The translations under genes were made by a program, and so were the position numbers. A stretch of DNA of 64,000 nucleotides from Autumnicola tepida (GTDB taxonomy: Bacteria > Bacteroidota > Bacteroidia > Flavobacteriales > Flavobacteriaceae), in assembly GCF_031846485.1 (NCBI RefSeq), contig NZ_JAVRHQ010000012.1:1-64000 (forward strand), read 5' to 3'. This document shows positions 52,701 through 61,631 of the stretch, in pieces. How positions within the stretch are numbered: position 1 is the stretch's first letter; every line of letters begins with the position of its first letter. The notes under the pieces are model-generated. The model saw only the letters and a program-made list of their open reading frames with translations. It had not been told where the DNA came from and did no database searches.

Positions 52701-55700
52701 TAAATCCAGCTTATTCACCTCCGGCCAGATTTCTTCCGCAGTAACGGCATCAAATTGCGTAGGGGACAAAGGCACTTCAATTTGATAATAATTCTCAGTA
52801 AAATCGGTTCCCATTCTTATAAAAGCCACCAGCTGCCCATCTTTTAAAGGAATTTCGCCTAAAAATGATTCCGCATGAAGAAACATTTCCAGCCTTTCAT
52901 ACTGCCGCATATCCAGCTGAAAATTTTTGTACACCGCACGGGCGTCCTGGGGCTCCAGGTCGCAAACCCTTATAAGAAGCGATTGTTCGTTTTGCCTGAT
53001 ATTGGTATTTCCTTCATACAGCTCCTCGCGAATTACCCTGGGCGGCAGGACATACGGCACCGGCTCCCGGTTCTCGTTTTCCTCAATATTTACCGCGGCC
53101 ACTTCAAAAAGCGTGTTCGAATTGGCCGGGGCCGGGCTTTCTTCATTCAGGCTTTGAGTATATCTCCTGTAATCTCCCCTCACCAGGTCCATAGTCCCAA
53201 ACCTAAGGTATGTGGGGTCTTCAAAACCGGTAAGGTACATCCTCATGAACCGGATGGAACGAAAATCGGCTATACCTCCCAATGCTTCGGTGGGCTCATA
53301 AATAGGAATTTTAAACTGAAGCCATCTTACCGGCAAATCCTGCCCGTTACGCATGGTAGTGGTAATTTCCCGCACATCGGTAATGTACTGGTTGTTGGCA
53401 ATGCCCATACCGGGAAAAAAGGGAACTTCATACTCAAAATAACTGTTTATCGTATTCATGGTATTATCCCTGTTGATATCTTCGGTAGTTGGAAGGGTGG
53501 TGTTCCCACGGTTGGTATTTCCCACGTTTGTAGGGGAGTTGCCCTGAGGATTGTTGTAATTAAGGTACCTTTCCACAATCCCTCCCTCAGTGTTCAGGAA
53601 GTATTCGTAGTTATCTGCGGAAGGGTCCCCGGTGCCGGCAAATTCAGGGAAAAATTCTGCTTCGGCAGCATCTAAAAGTCCGTCATATCCGGCATCCTGA
53701 TTGATGCGGGCCTGGCCTTCAGAATCAAAAGCATAAACCAGCGACTGGTCTGCAGGGACTTTCGCGAAATTGGTCTGAATTGCATTTTCGGCACCGCCAT
53801 CTTCAGCAAGGCCGTTCTCATATTGTTTTCTCCCGTCTTTCAACACATCTTCGGAAATATTCCCTAAGTTGAAAACAATATTCCCACCGGAATTGTTCCT
53901 GTTTTCAGCATAGATATAAGGATCCATGACCCAGAATTCTATGAATTCTACGTTGGATTGTTCAAAATTGGTGGTGTTGATGCCGCGCATAATTCCGCCG
54001 AAATTCCCCTGCGGATTGGGCAAAGTGCCCGTGCCGGCAGCCGCAGGATTGTAATTGTAGGAACCACGCTGCTCCGGAAAGTAGGAAACATCCATAGTGT
54101 ACAGCACCTGTGGCTGCCCCTGCACCACATCGGTATTTGGAAAAATTTCGCTTAGCGCCACCCGCCTGGTCCTGAAGTCGGATAAATCGGCATCGCTTAT
54201 CCCATCCGGCCTGTTGCTGCTGTAGAAAATGGGGTCTATGGTGTACCAGGCCATTTTTGCCCTTTTGTAGCCATATTCTATCGCGCCGTTGGCAAGTTCT
54301 CCTCCAAAACCAAGTGGTACACTGGAAAGCTCCCAGTTTAAGGGGGAGTTAATGTCTATAGAAGTCTGGGAAGCTTCAAAATCGTCTACATAAGTGGTTA
54401 CTTCTCCTTCAAAATCGCTGGCATTTGGCGCCCCGGGCAGCAGATAGGCAAATTCCCCGCGAATGGAAAGATTGGATTTCACATCGGTATCTACATTTGG
54501 CAATTTATTCACCAGCCTTGTTAAAAAAGGAACTTCCGTAGAATAATTAAGGTTAAGGCCTAAAATGGTGTTATTGATAGGCTCGTAGCTGTAACTGGAT
54601 TTTTGGGTGAGTGGTTTCTCCTTCAGGTTAAGAAAAGTCCCGCCCACCAGAAAATTTTCATTGATGAGGTGCTCCACATTAATTCCTGTAAAACGCTTGG
54701 TTTGCTGGCCAAAAAGCGCATTATTTTCAGTATTTACCTGAATGGGAATATCTGAAGCCAGCAAGGCTTCGTCTAATATCTGCACCCTTCCCAGCTCGTA
54801 ATTCACCACATAATCTACCCCTTCCTGAAGTACACGGCCGCCGGCGGTAACCGTAACAGAACCCTGTGGCAGGTTAAAACCAATAGGAATCCCTTCAATC
54901 TCCCCTGAAGTATAACGGCCTTTTAACTGGAACTTATTTTTATCGGCCTCTTCCTGCTCTGCCTGGGTCTTTGTAGTACGGTAAAGTGCCCGGAACACGT
55001 ATTTTTGCTGATTTTCGTTCCAGGTGGAAAGCACATCATAAAGTTCGTTCCCGTTATTGGGGGTTACATCCAGTTTGTTGAACAAATATTCTCCAAAAGG
55101 CTCTACGGTGGTAAAGATAATATTCCCATTTTCGGGGTCTATGGTGATTCCCGGCACATAATCAAAAAAACCATCCCCGCCGTTTATCGGGTCGCCATTC
55201 GTATTAAGCTTGTCCAGCCTGAAAACCCTGAGCAAAGGTGTTTCCTGTACATCTTCAGGCAAAGGAACCGAAGCATTGGCAGCCGGTTTGATGTAATTTA
55301 ACGGCTGGGGATCTGTGTATAAAATATTCATCCTGAAATCTTCCCGCTCCAGCTGATAACCCCCAAGACTGTAGATGTTTTTCATCATAAGGTCCCAGAT
55401 TGGCTCATTTACGTTGGTAATGGTACTCTTCAGCAATTTTACCACCAGGTTGCGGTTAGAGCGGGGGTTGGCATTAGGATCGTCATTCACGCTGATATCT
55501 CCTGTGGCATTCACACCATCGTTGGCAAATTCTCCCACCTGGTAAACCTCTCCGTTCACGGTATACTGAAAAGCCACCGCCAGAACCTCGTCATTGCTCA
55601 GCCTTTGATTAAGGGAAATATAGCCAAGCTGGGTGTTCAGGGTAAATTCATTAGGTTTTAGCTGCCGCGCATTTTCCAGCTTCACATAATCGGTGCCTTC

Positions 55701-56972
55701 GGAAACGTTCACTCCGCCAAATCCCTGTTCTACCGTGGCAACATCTCGTATTGCCGGGGTAAGTATAGACTGGGAAGTTCCTGTAATCCCAAAAGGATTG
55801 AAATCGTTATTATCGTTATCGGGGAAAGCTCCGGGCGGCACATTAAAAAACCCGGCGGGCACCCCAGAAAGGCCAATATTACCAGGCACATTGGTTTCTC
55901 CCATATCCTGTATCCCTACAATATTACGGGTATCCTGAAGGTTTTGCACATTATTGGTGCGGTTGGTCACCCACACCTGGATACGTTTTATCTGGATATT
56001 GGTATTGATAAAAGGGTAATTTTCCAGCGCCTCATCATAATGATCCCTAAAGTAATGTGCCAGGAAAAAATGCCTGTCCTGATCGTAATCCAAAATAAAA
56101 CGCTCAAAATCTTCAACCGTAGCGCCGCCTTCCACATTTACCGTGCGCCGCTCCGATTTTTGTTCAGAAAAAACCCCGGTGATGGTTGTTTTTCCAAATT
56201 GCAGTTCAGTTTTAAATCCAAAAAGGCTCTGCGCGCCCTGTATTAAAGCTGAATTAAGCGGCATGTTAACATTACCCACCTCAATTTTTCTTACAATATC
56301 ATCTTCAGTTGGGGTGTATTCCAGCTTTAACTGATTTTGAAAATCGAAGGTAGACTCGGTATCATAATTAGCGGTCACTCCTAATCTTTTCCCAATCTGG
56401 CCCATGAGGCTCAGGCTTATCCGCTGGTCAAAATCAAAACTAAGGTTGCTCCGGTTACGCGGGGAAAAAGCAGGGTTATCCTGTTTGGTATATAGCAGGC
56501 CAAGGTCCATCTCTACCGTTCCCTGCGGCACAATGTCGATTTCGGTTCCGCCAAAAACGCTTTCAAAAAAGTTGTTGTTAACATAAAAGTCCGGCAGCAA
56601 ATCTCTCTGAATTTCTTCTGCACCTTCTTTATTGCCGGCAAGGGCATCATTTTTCAGCTTAAAATAATTCTGCATTTCCTCCTTCAGCACCAGGTCTTCA
56701 TATTCCTGAGGAGTAAGGATAAGGGGCAGCGAAAAATTGATCTCGCCAAGGCTGCGCCTGTAAATGTACCGGTCTAAAACAGGATCGTATTCATACTTCG
56801 TAACAATGCTTTCGGGATCGGGCAGCGAAATTTCCCCCAGAACATAACCTGTTTGCGTACTATCCTGCGGAGTTTGCTCCTCTTCCTGGGCAGAGAGGTT
56901 AAAAGAAATTACCAATAGCAACACTAAGGTAGACCATCCCGATGTTGGCAATTGCAAGTAATTGTTCTTCAA
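49800..56972 (-). CDS. sprA: SprA, giant outer membrane translocon of the type IX secretion system
   Basis: A 2390-residue protein, the size expected for SprA, which forms the 36-strand barrel channel of the type IX secretion system and is required for gliding. The signal peptide ends in ISFNLSAQ. The next residues, YVLGEISLPDPESIVTKYEYDPVLDRYIYRRSLGEI by region, open a long beta-rich chain with plug-like internal segments (around 1500-2000, including the charged segment near KKKNTAKRSIRERSAGVP), and the C-terminus closes with the aromatic TTIRSGITLRYNFGN. The start is TTG at 56972, with no in-frame ATG before the signal peptide. It lies 5 bases after ruvA and likely shares the promoter at 57582-57611. 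Confidence 0.96.
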   Translation of the reverse strand: MKNNYLQLPTSGWSTLVLLLVISFNLSAQEEEQTPQDSTQTGYVLGEISLPDPESIVTKYEYDPVLDRYIYRRSLGEINFSLPLILTPQEYEDLVLKEEMQNYFKLKNDALAGNKEGAEEIQRDLLPDFYVNNNFFESVFGGTEIDIVPQGTVEMDLGLLYTKQDNPAFSPRNRSNLSFDFDQRISLSLMGQIGKRLGVTANYDTESTFDFQNQLKLEYTPTEDDIVRKIEVGNVNMPLNSALIQGAQSLFGFKTELQFGKTTITGVFSEQKSERRTVNVEGGATVEDFERFILDYDQDRHFFLAHYFRDHYDEALENYPFINTNIQIKRIQVWVTNRTNNVQNLQDTRNIVGIQDMGETNVPGNIGLSGVPAGFFNVPPGAFPDNDNNDFNPFGITGTSQSILTPAIRDVATVEQGFGGVNVSEGTDYVKLENARQLKPNEFTLNTQLGYISLNQRLSNDEVLAVAFQYTVNGEVYQVGEFANDGVNATGDISVNDDPNANPRSNRNLVVKLLKSTITNVNEPIWDLMMKNIYSLGGYQLEREDFRMNILYTDPQPLNYIKPAANASVPLPEDVQETPLLRVFRLDKLNTNGDPINGGDGFFDYVPGITIDPENGNIIFTTVEPFGEYLFNKLDVTPNNGNELYDVLSTWNENQQKYVFRALYRTTKTQAEQEEADKNKFQLKGRYTSGEIEGIPIGFNLPQGSVTVTAGGRVLQEGVDYVVNYELGRVQILDEALLASDIPIQVNTENNALFGQQTKRFTGINVEHLINENFLVGGTFLNLKEKPLTQKSSYSYEPINNTILGLNLNYSTEVPFLTRLVNKLPNVDTDVKSNLSIRGEFAYLLPGAPNASDFEGEVTTYVDDFEASQTSIDINSPLNWELSSVPLGFGGELANGAIEYGYKRAKMAWYTIDPIFYSSNRPDGISDADLSDFRTRRVALSEIFPNTDVVQGQPQVLYTMDVSYFPEQRGSYNYNPAAAGTGTLPNPQGNFGGIMRGINTTNFEQSNVEFIEFWVMDPYIYAENRNNSGGNIVFNLGNISEDVLKDGRKQYENGLAEDGGAENAIQTNFAKVPADQSLVYAFDSEGQARINQDAGYDGLLDAAEAEFFPEFAGTGDPSADNYEYFLNTEGGIVERYLNYNNPQGNSPTNVGNTNRGNTTLPTTEDINRDNTMNTINSYFEYEVPFFPGMGIANNQYITDVREITTTMRNGQDLPVRWLQFKIPIYEPTEALGGIADFRSIRFMRMYLTGFEDPTYLRFGTMDLVRGDYRRYTQSLNEESPAPANSNTLFEVAAVNIEENENREPVPYVLPPRVIREELYEGNTNIRQNEQSLLIRVCDLEPQDARAVYKNFQLDMRQYERLEMFLHAESFLGEIPLKDGQLVAFIRMGTDFTENYYQIEVPLSPTQFDAVTAEEIWPEVNKLDLSFDLLQKVKTAVLGDPSLNTTEVHFFTEDVQLTDEEADYEAGRLRIGIKGNPSFGNIRMLMLGVKNGTGAQAVQDLCGEVWFNELRLSGLNNEGGWAGIVNMDTNLADFANVSATGRRSTVGFGSIEQGPNQRSREDLQQYDVVTNVNVGQVLPVQWGVKIPFNYSRGEELITPKYDQEYLDLELDTRLAAIENAAERERVKQQSQSYTKRESINVIGLRKERRGDAKPMPYDIENFAFSTSYNQIDHRDFEIEEGLDKNVRVGGTYEFNFVPKEVEPFKNIAVLDSSDYFNPLKDFNFNLLPSNINASATIFRQYNAQKFRSLELSDEDIGIPTLYQRNYLFDWQYGINYNLTRSLSFNFNASNNRIVRNYINDEGFVDNSIGLWDDFFSIGEPNLHYQSLQVNYDLPLDKIPALSFVKATYTYTGDFQWQRGSKIFEDLEGIPDIGNSVQNSNSHQLNANLSLQKLYDYVGLVEKKKNTAKRSIRERSAGVPTPDAARDPRQQKPEQEQQKVKGHEAWNTFINIATAIKTIQVNYRENQGIFLPGYTQSIGFMGTLKPTTGFTFGFQDDVRYMAARKGWLTLYQEFNQQYSSVKNRQLDIQSSVSLLPDLTIDISARRAYAETFTENYKVNPQTLEYQPLTPYTYGNFSISTLLIGTAFNQSDEQSSANFETFRENRLEVARRLAQERGLDPNDVDEEGYPLGIGKTNQAVLLPAFLAAYSGADAGDVDLGAFRSFPLPNWAIKYTGLMRLEWFRDTFRRFSMSHGYQADYTINQFQTNLDYDPDNIAEINQAGDFKNPMLFSNVVLTELFTPLIRVDFETKDAIQVLAEIQKDRALSFSFDNNLLTEVQGNEYTLGLGYRIRDLKIATKFGGRNRILSSDLIIKGDLSLRKNKTIIRYLDLEDSQVVAGQDIWAIGFTADYALSRNLTALFYYEHNFSDYAVSTAFPQTTIRSGITLRYNFGN

Positions 56973-56977
56973 AGTAG

Positions 56978-57559
56978 TTATAGATTTTTAAGCGCCTGTT
57001 TTATCAGAGACTCAACGGTTGGGGCGTGGTTCTCCTTCAAAATTTTATCGATGACCTTTTCAGCTTGTTTTCGGGCAAAACCAAGGGTTTCCAGTGCAGA
57101 TAACGCTTCTTCCTTGTGAGTATTGTTTGCAGATACAAAAACTTCGTCCTCGCCAAAAACTTTAAGAATTTTATCTTTAAGGTCTAAAATTACCCTTTGC
57201 GCGGTTTTGGCCCCTATTCCCTTAATGCTTTGTATAGTGGCCGCATCTCCCGTAGCAATAGCATCCTTTATCTGGCCTGGCTCCAGGGAGGACAGCATGG
57301 TCCTGGCCGTACTGGCCCCAACACCGGAAACTGATATGAGAAGACGAAAAATTTGCCTTTCAGATTTTTCCTTAAAGCCGAAAAGGGTATGGGAATCTTC
57401 CTTTACCTGCAAATGGGTAAAAAGGCTTATGGCTTCATTATCCTGAATAAGCGAAAATGTATGTAGGGAAATATGAACAAAATAGCCCACCCCGCCGCAT
57501 TCAATAACGACATGGGTAGGATTTTTTTCAATAAGCTGCCCCTTTAAATGATGGATCAT
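56978..57559 (-). CDS. ruvA: Holliday junction branch migration protein RuvA
   Basis: A 193-residue junction-binding protein. An OB-fold N-terminus (MIHHLKGQLIEKNPTHVVIE), two helix-hairpin-helix motifs (SVSGVGASTARTMLSSL and IKGIGAKTAQRVILDLK) and the RuvB-contacting C-terminal domain (EALSALETLGFARKQAEKVI) are visible. It works with RuvB, whose 3' end is at the right edge, so the pair is separated by about 6 kb. Confidence 0.97.
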   Translation of the reverse strand: MIHHLKGQLIEKNPTHVVIECGGVGYFVHISLHTFSLIQDNEAISLFTHLQVKEDSHTLFGFKEKSERQIFRLLISVSGVGASTARTMLSSLEPGQIKDAIATGDAATIQSIKGIGAKTAQRVILDLKDKILKVFGEDEVFVSANNTHKEEALSALETLGFARKQAEKVIDKILKENHAPTVESLIKQALKNL

Positions 57560-57581
57560 GCGTTAACAGAAAGTTAAAGCC

Positions 57582-57611
57582 CAAAAGTAATAAAATAAAG
57601 CAAAGGCCAAA
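57582..57611 (-). promoter_or_regulatory. Promoter of the ruvA-sprA unit
   Basis: On the minus strand TTTG (57608-57611) and TACTTTTG (57582-57589) are 18 bases apart. It ends 22 bases before the ruvA ATG. Confidence 0.65.
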
Positions 57612-57643
57612 ACGGCTTCTATGTTATTAAATGCCTCATTTCG

Positions 57644-59935
57644 TTATTGTTTCTTGAGGCGCTTTTCCTTTTCCTGGGCGTCTACCACCGCCACTGCAGA
57701 CATGTTTACCATCTCCTCTACGCTTGCGCCTAACTGAAGAATATGAACCGGTTTTTTCATGCCCATCATAATAGGCCCGATGGAATCTACATTGTTCAGC
57801 TCTTTGATTAATTTATAGGTGCTGTTGGCCGAATCGAGGTTAGGATAAATAAGGGTATTTACCTTTTTGCCGGCAAGTTTGGAAAATGGGAACTTTCCCT
57901 GCAGCATTTCCCTGTTCAACGCAAAATCTGTTTGTAGTTCGCCGTCCACGCTAAGTTCAGGATGAAAACGGTGAAGATAAGACACCGCTTCTTTCACCTT
58001 TTTCGCACGCGGATCTTTTGAAGAGCCAAAATTGGCGTAAGAGATCATGGCTACAACCGGGTCCATTCCAAACAGCTGCACCGTACGGGCTGTCATTTGG
58101 GCAATTTTAGCCAGGTCTTTTGCCGAAGGATCTATATTTATGGAGGTATCGCTTATAAATAACGGCCCCCGCGCGGTATTCATTACATTGGTGGCGGCTA
58201 CCCGGCTAACACCTTTGGCCATACCTATTAGCTCCAGCATTGGCTTCACAACAGTAGGATAAGCCCTGGAATAACCTGAAAGCAATGCATCGGCATCCCC
58301 TTCGTTCACCATCATGGCCGCGAAATAATTGCGTTCCCGCATCAGTTTTTCCGCGTCGTAAAGTGTAACGCCATTCCTGCTCCTGGTTTTCCAGTACACC
58401 TGGGCGTAAGCTTTCCTGTGTTCTGCTTCCTCATCAGAAATAGGATCGATAATCTCCACATCGGAAGCATCAAAATCGATTTCCCGCATGAGCTCTTCTA
58501 TCACTTCCCTTCTTCCCAAAAGGATTGGAATACCGATACCTTCATCTTTCACAATCTGGGCAGCCTTTAACACATCAAGGTGATCTGCTTCAGCATAAAC
58601 AATACGCTTTGGGTTGATTTTGGCCCTGTTTATAAGAAGTCGCGTAATTTTATTCTCGTTGCCCATACGCTCCAGCAACTCGTCTTCATATTTTTGCCAG
58701 TCCTGAATAGGCTCCCTGGCAACCCCGCTTTGCATGGCGGCCATAGCCACCGCCGGCGGAACTTTGGCTATTAATCGCGGGTCGAACGGCTTGGGAATTA
58801 TATAATCTGCCCCGAAATTAAGACGGGTTTCCCCGTAGGCAATGTTTACCTGTTCTGGCACAGCCTCTTTGGCAAGTTCAGCCAGGGCTTTTACCGCGGC
58901 CATTTTCATCTCTTCGTTGATCTTTGTTGCCCGCACATCCAGCGCGCCCCTAAAGATAAATGGGAAGCCCAGCACGTTATTTACCTGGTTTGGATGATCG
59001 CTCCTTCCGGTAGCCATAATAATATCGTCCCGCGTATCCATAGCCAGCTGGTAATCGATCTCGGGATTTGGATTGGCCATTGCAAAAACAATTGGTTTTT
59101 TGGCCATGCTTTTCAGCATTTCGGGAGAAACAATATCGGCAATGGAAAGCCCTATGAACACATCGGCATCTTTCATCGCTTCTGCCAGGGTATCAATTTT
59201 TCGCTCTGTAGCAAACTCTACTTTTTCTTCTGAAAGGTTTGGACGGTCTTTGCGAATAACGCCTTTACTGTCCAGCATCACGATATTTTCGGCTTTCGCG
59301 CCAAAAGACTTATACAATTTGGTACAGGAAACCGCCGCGGCTCCGGCGCCGCTTACCACTATTTTCACCTTTTCTATTTTCTTTTTAGCGAGTTCCAGCG
59401 CATTAAGGAGCGCTGCCGCCGAGATAATAGCCGTTCCATGCTGGTCGTCATGCATCACCGGGATGTCCAGCTCTGCTTTTAAACGCTGTTCGATCTCAAA
59501 AGCTTCCGGAGCTTTAATATCTTCAAGGTTGATCCCGCCAAAGGTTGGCGCGATATTTTTCACGGTTTCAATGAATTTATCTACATCTTTGGTATCTACT
59601 TCAATATCAAAAACATCAATATCGGCAAAGATCTTAAACAAAAGCCCTTTTCCTTCCATCACCGGTTTTGAAGCCTCGGGGCCTATATCGCCAAGACCCA
59701 GCACCGCTGTCCCGTTAGAAATAACCGCCACCAGGTTGCCCTTGGTGGTATATTTGTAGGCATTGTCTTTATCTTTCTCTATCTCAAGGCAAGGTTCTGC
59801 CACGCCGGGAGAGTAGGCAAGGGAAAGGTCCCTTTGAGTAGCGTATTTTTTAGTGGGCACCACTTCAATTTTTCCCGGTTTTGGTTTTGCGTGATAAACC
59901 AGTGCTTCGCGTCTCTTCCTTGCTTTGTTCTCCAT
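57644..59935 (-). CDS. maeB: NADP-dependent malic enzyme with phosphotransacetylase-like C-terminus
   Basis: A 763-residue fused enzyme that makes pyruvate and CO2 from malate. The malic-enzyme half (about 1-430) has the SPGVAEPCLEI and GDIGPEASKPVMEGKG motifs, HDDQHGTAI and the nucleotide-binding VVSGAGAAAV (about 193-202). The C-terminal half (about 430-763) is phosphate acetyltransferase-like (ILLGRREVIEEL, SGYSRAYPTVVKPMLELIG, LGASVEEMVNMSAVAVVDAQ by region) and is thought to be regulatory in this class. A -7 box TAACTTTG lies at 59958-59965. The repeat copy A lies upstream. Confidence 0.96.
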   Translation of the reverse strand: MENKARKRREALVYHAKPKPGKIEVVPTKKYATQRDLSLAYSPGVAEPCLEIEKDKDNAYKYTTKGNLVAVISNGTAVLGLGDIGPEASKPVMEGKGLLFKIFADIDVFDIEVDTKDVDKFIETVKNIAPTFGGINLEDIKAPEAFEIEQRLKAELDIPVMHDDQHGTAIISAAALLNALELAKKKIEKVKIVVSGAGAAAVSCTKLYKSFGAKAENIVMLDSKGVIRKDRPNLSEEKVEFATERKIDTLAEAMKDADVFIGLSIADIVSPEMLKSMAKKPIVFAMANPNPEIDYQLAMDTRDDIIMATGRSDHPNQVNNVLGFPFIFRGALDVRATKINEEMKMAAVKALAELAKEAVPEQVNIAYGETRLNFGADYIIPKPFDPRLIAKVPPAVAMAAMQSGVAREPIQDWQKYEDELLERMGNENKITRLLINRAKINPKRIVYAEADHLDVLKAAQIVKDEGIGIPILLGRREVIEELMREIDFDASDVEIIDPISDEEAEHRKAYAQVYWKTRSRNGVTLYDAEKLMRERNYFAAMMVNEGDADALLSGYSRAYPTVVKPMLELIGMAKGVSRVAATNVMNTARGPLFISDTSINIDPSAKDLAKIAQMTARTVQLFGMDPVVAMISYANFGSSKDPRAKKVKEAVSYLHRFHPELSVDGELQTDFALNREMLQGKFPFSKLAGKKVNTLIYPNLDSANSTYKLIKELNNVDSIGPIMMGMKKPVHILQLGASVEEMVNMSAVAVVDAQEKEKRLKKQ

Positions 59936-60041
59936 AATGATATTTTTACCTGACTTACAAAGTTAGAAAGCCTGCCCACAATAACTAATTTTAAATTTTA
60001 AAATGTTTATAAGATATTAATTGAGTTTACTTCTTTCTTCT

Positions 60042-60239
60042 ATTACTTTTTTCCATTGATGAAAAAAGTAATCAAAAAAATCTAGGCTTATGAAAGTTTA
60101 TCTAAATTTCTCGCTCAGAACCTAAATTTTAGGAACTCGCTATTTATATTTTAATAAATAGCAAAATTTGTTTAGCTCAAACAGCCTAAAATTTTACGGT
60201 TCTTTCGCATCAAATTTTACGCTAAACTTTCACTAGGCC
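60042..60239. repeat. 198-bp imperfect palindromic repeat, copy A
   Basis: This copy starts with a perfect 12-bp hairpin, ATTACTTTTTTC with GAAAAAAGTAAT around CATTGAT (60042-60072). Long outer arms of an inverted repeat follow: TGAAAGTTTA at 60091-60100 faces TAAACTTTCA near 60223-60232. Inside are CCTAAATTTTAGG (60121-60133) and a 9-bp hairpin GCTATTTAT / ATAAATAGC (60139-60162). It matches copy B at 61394-61591 in length and order. Of the first 68 bases after the hairpin, 62 match; of the last 65, 54 match; the middle differs. No coding sequence. Confidence 0.85.
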
Positions 60240-60359
60240 ATTATACCTTTTGAATGAAAACACCACACCTGCTTTTTCTTAGCATCTAGAGATTTTCACA
60301 CCATTATTGGAATATAAAGGTTCACCTGACATCCATAAACCTTCGAAGGTTGATTAAAC

Positions 60360-61283
60360 CTAATCCTTTAAGAACTCAAGGTTGCGGCGCAGGCCTTCAA
60401 ATTTAGTTCTTTTTACTGCCGACTTTTTAAAGATTTCATTAAAGGTTTCTCGGGTAATTTCTTCCCAGTCTTTTTTATCATTTTCAAGCAGCTGCGGATG
60501 TGGGTTAAAAAGCGGTTCGTTATGTGGTTTTGAAAAACGGTTCCAGGGGCAAACATCCTGGCATACATCACAGCCAAACATCCAGTCATCGAATTTGCCC
60601 TGGTAGGAAGCTGGCAGCTCGTCCTTCAGTTCGATGGTGAAATAGGAAATGCATTTGCTGCCATCAACCTTGTACGGTTCCACAATGGCATCTGTAGGGC
60701 AGGCATCGATGCAGGCGGTACAGCTGCCGCAGTGATCGGTAACCGGGGTATCGTATTCCAGCTCGAGGTCTACGATAAGCTCAGCAATAAAAAAGAAGGA
60801 ACCGGTTTGCTTGGAAAGCAGGTTCGAATTTTTCCCAATCCAGCCGAGCCCGCTTCTGGCTGCCCAGGCTTTATCCAGAACAGGGGCGGAATCTACAAAA
60901 GCACGGCCTTCTATTTCCCCAATTTCGTCCTGCATGAAAGTCAGCAGCCGCTTCAGTTTATCCTTTATCACGAAATGATAATCCCGGCCATAAGCATATT
61001 TGCTTATTTTATAAGATTCCTTATTCTGAAATTCGTGCGGATAATAATTAAGCAGCAGGGAAATTACACTTTTTGAACCGGGAACCAATTTGGTTGGGTC
61101 CAGGCGCTTATCAAAATGGTTTTCCATCCACTGCATCTCGCCATGGCGGTTTTTATTCAGAAATTCTTCCAGCCGCGGTGCTTCCTCCTCAAGAAATTCA
61201 GCTTTGGAAATACCACAGGAAAGAAAGCCGAGGCGCTTGGCTTCGGCTTTAATTAATTCGGTGTTATGCCGTTTATTATTCAC
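60360..61283 (-). CDS. queG: Epoxyqueuosine reductase
   Basis: A 307-residue iron-sulfur, cobalamin-dependent enzyme that performs the last step of queuosine synthesis in tRNA. Two [4Fe-4S] ligand sets are visible: CGSCTACIDACP (Cys185, 188, 191, 195) and CDVCQDVCP (Cys238, 241, 245). Asp131 in RAFVDSAPVLDKAWAARSGLGWIG belongs to the conserved substrate region. The product is a little shorter than E. coli QueG (379) because it lacks the C-terminal HEAT-like repeat, as is common in Bacteroidota. The start is GTG at 61283. A TAACTTTG box ends only 5 bases before it, which suggests a leaderless or nearly leaderless message. The gene is flanked by both repeat copies. Confidence 0.95.
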   Translation of the reverse strand: MNNKRHNTELIKAEAKRLGFLSCGISKAEFLEEEAPRLEEFLNKNRHGEMQWMENHFDKRLDPTKLVPGSKSVISLLLNYYPHEFQNKESYKISKYAYGRDYHFVIKDKLKRLLTFMQDEIGEIEGRAFVDSAPVLDKAWAARSGLGWIGKNSNLLSKQTGSFFFIAELIVDLELEYDTPVTDHCGSCTACIDACPTDAIVEPYKVDGSKCISYFTIELKDELPASYQGKFDDWMFGCDVCQDVCPWNRFSKPHNEPLFNPHPQLLENDKKDWEEITRETFNEIFKKSAVKRTKFEGLRRNLEFLKD

Positions 61284-61393
61284 GGCGCAAAGTTAAGGTT
61301 AAATTTCCGGAGCAGGAATTTGCTATCTGAAAGTAATCAATCCTTTCTTAAATAAATTTTAATTCATTTCAATACATAATTTCATATGAACTC

Positions 61394-61591
61394 TTTCTTT
61401 TTTGCATCGCCCAAAAAAGAAACAAAAAAGTCTAGGCTTACGAAAGTTTATCTAAATTTTTCGTTCAGCACCTAAATTTTAGAAACTCGCCATTGTAAGT
61501 CAACTAAAGAAAGATAAAAGGCCATGCTCAAACAGTCTAAAATTTCACCGTGCTTTCACTTAAAATTTTACGATAAACTTTCGATAGGCCG
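61394..61591. repeat. 198-bp imperfect palindromic repeat, copy B
   Basis: Second copy, same orientation. It begins with an 11-bp hairpin, TTTCTTTTTTG with CAAAAAAGAAA around CATCGCC (61394-61422). In the outer arms CGAAAGTTTATC (61441-61452) is an exact inverted match of GATAAACTTTCG (61572-61583). Compared with copy A, the closing pair of the 5' hairpin is G-C instead of C-G, an inner pair is T-A instead of A-T, and the outer arm has C-G where copy A has T-A. Each change keeps pairing. The middle 36 bases differ from copy A. Confidence 0.85.
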
Positions 61592-61631
61592 GAGAAATTA
61601 CAAAATATATAAGTTGTCAAAAACAATCGCT

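Noticed and set aside
52875..53675. A 266-residue plus-strand ORF inside sprA
   Set aside because: It has no start context or family motif and lies antisense to a well-supported giant gene.
59073..59759. A 228-residue plus-strand ORF inside maeB
   Set aside because: Composition is that of an antisense shadow (Ser, Ala and Thr-rich) and maeB is certain.
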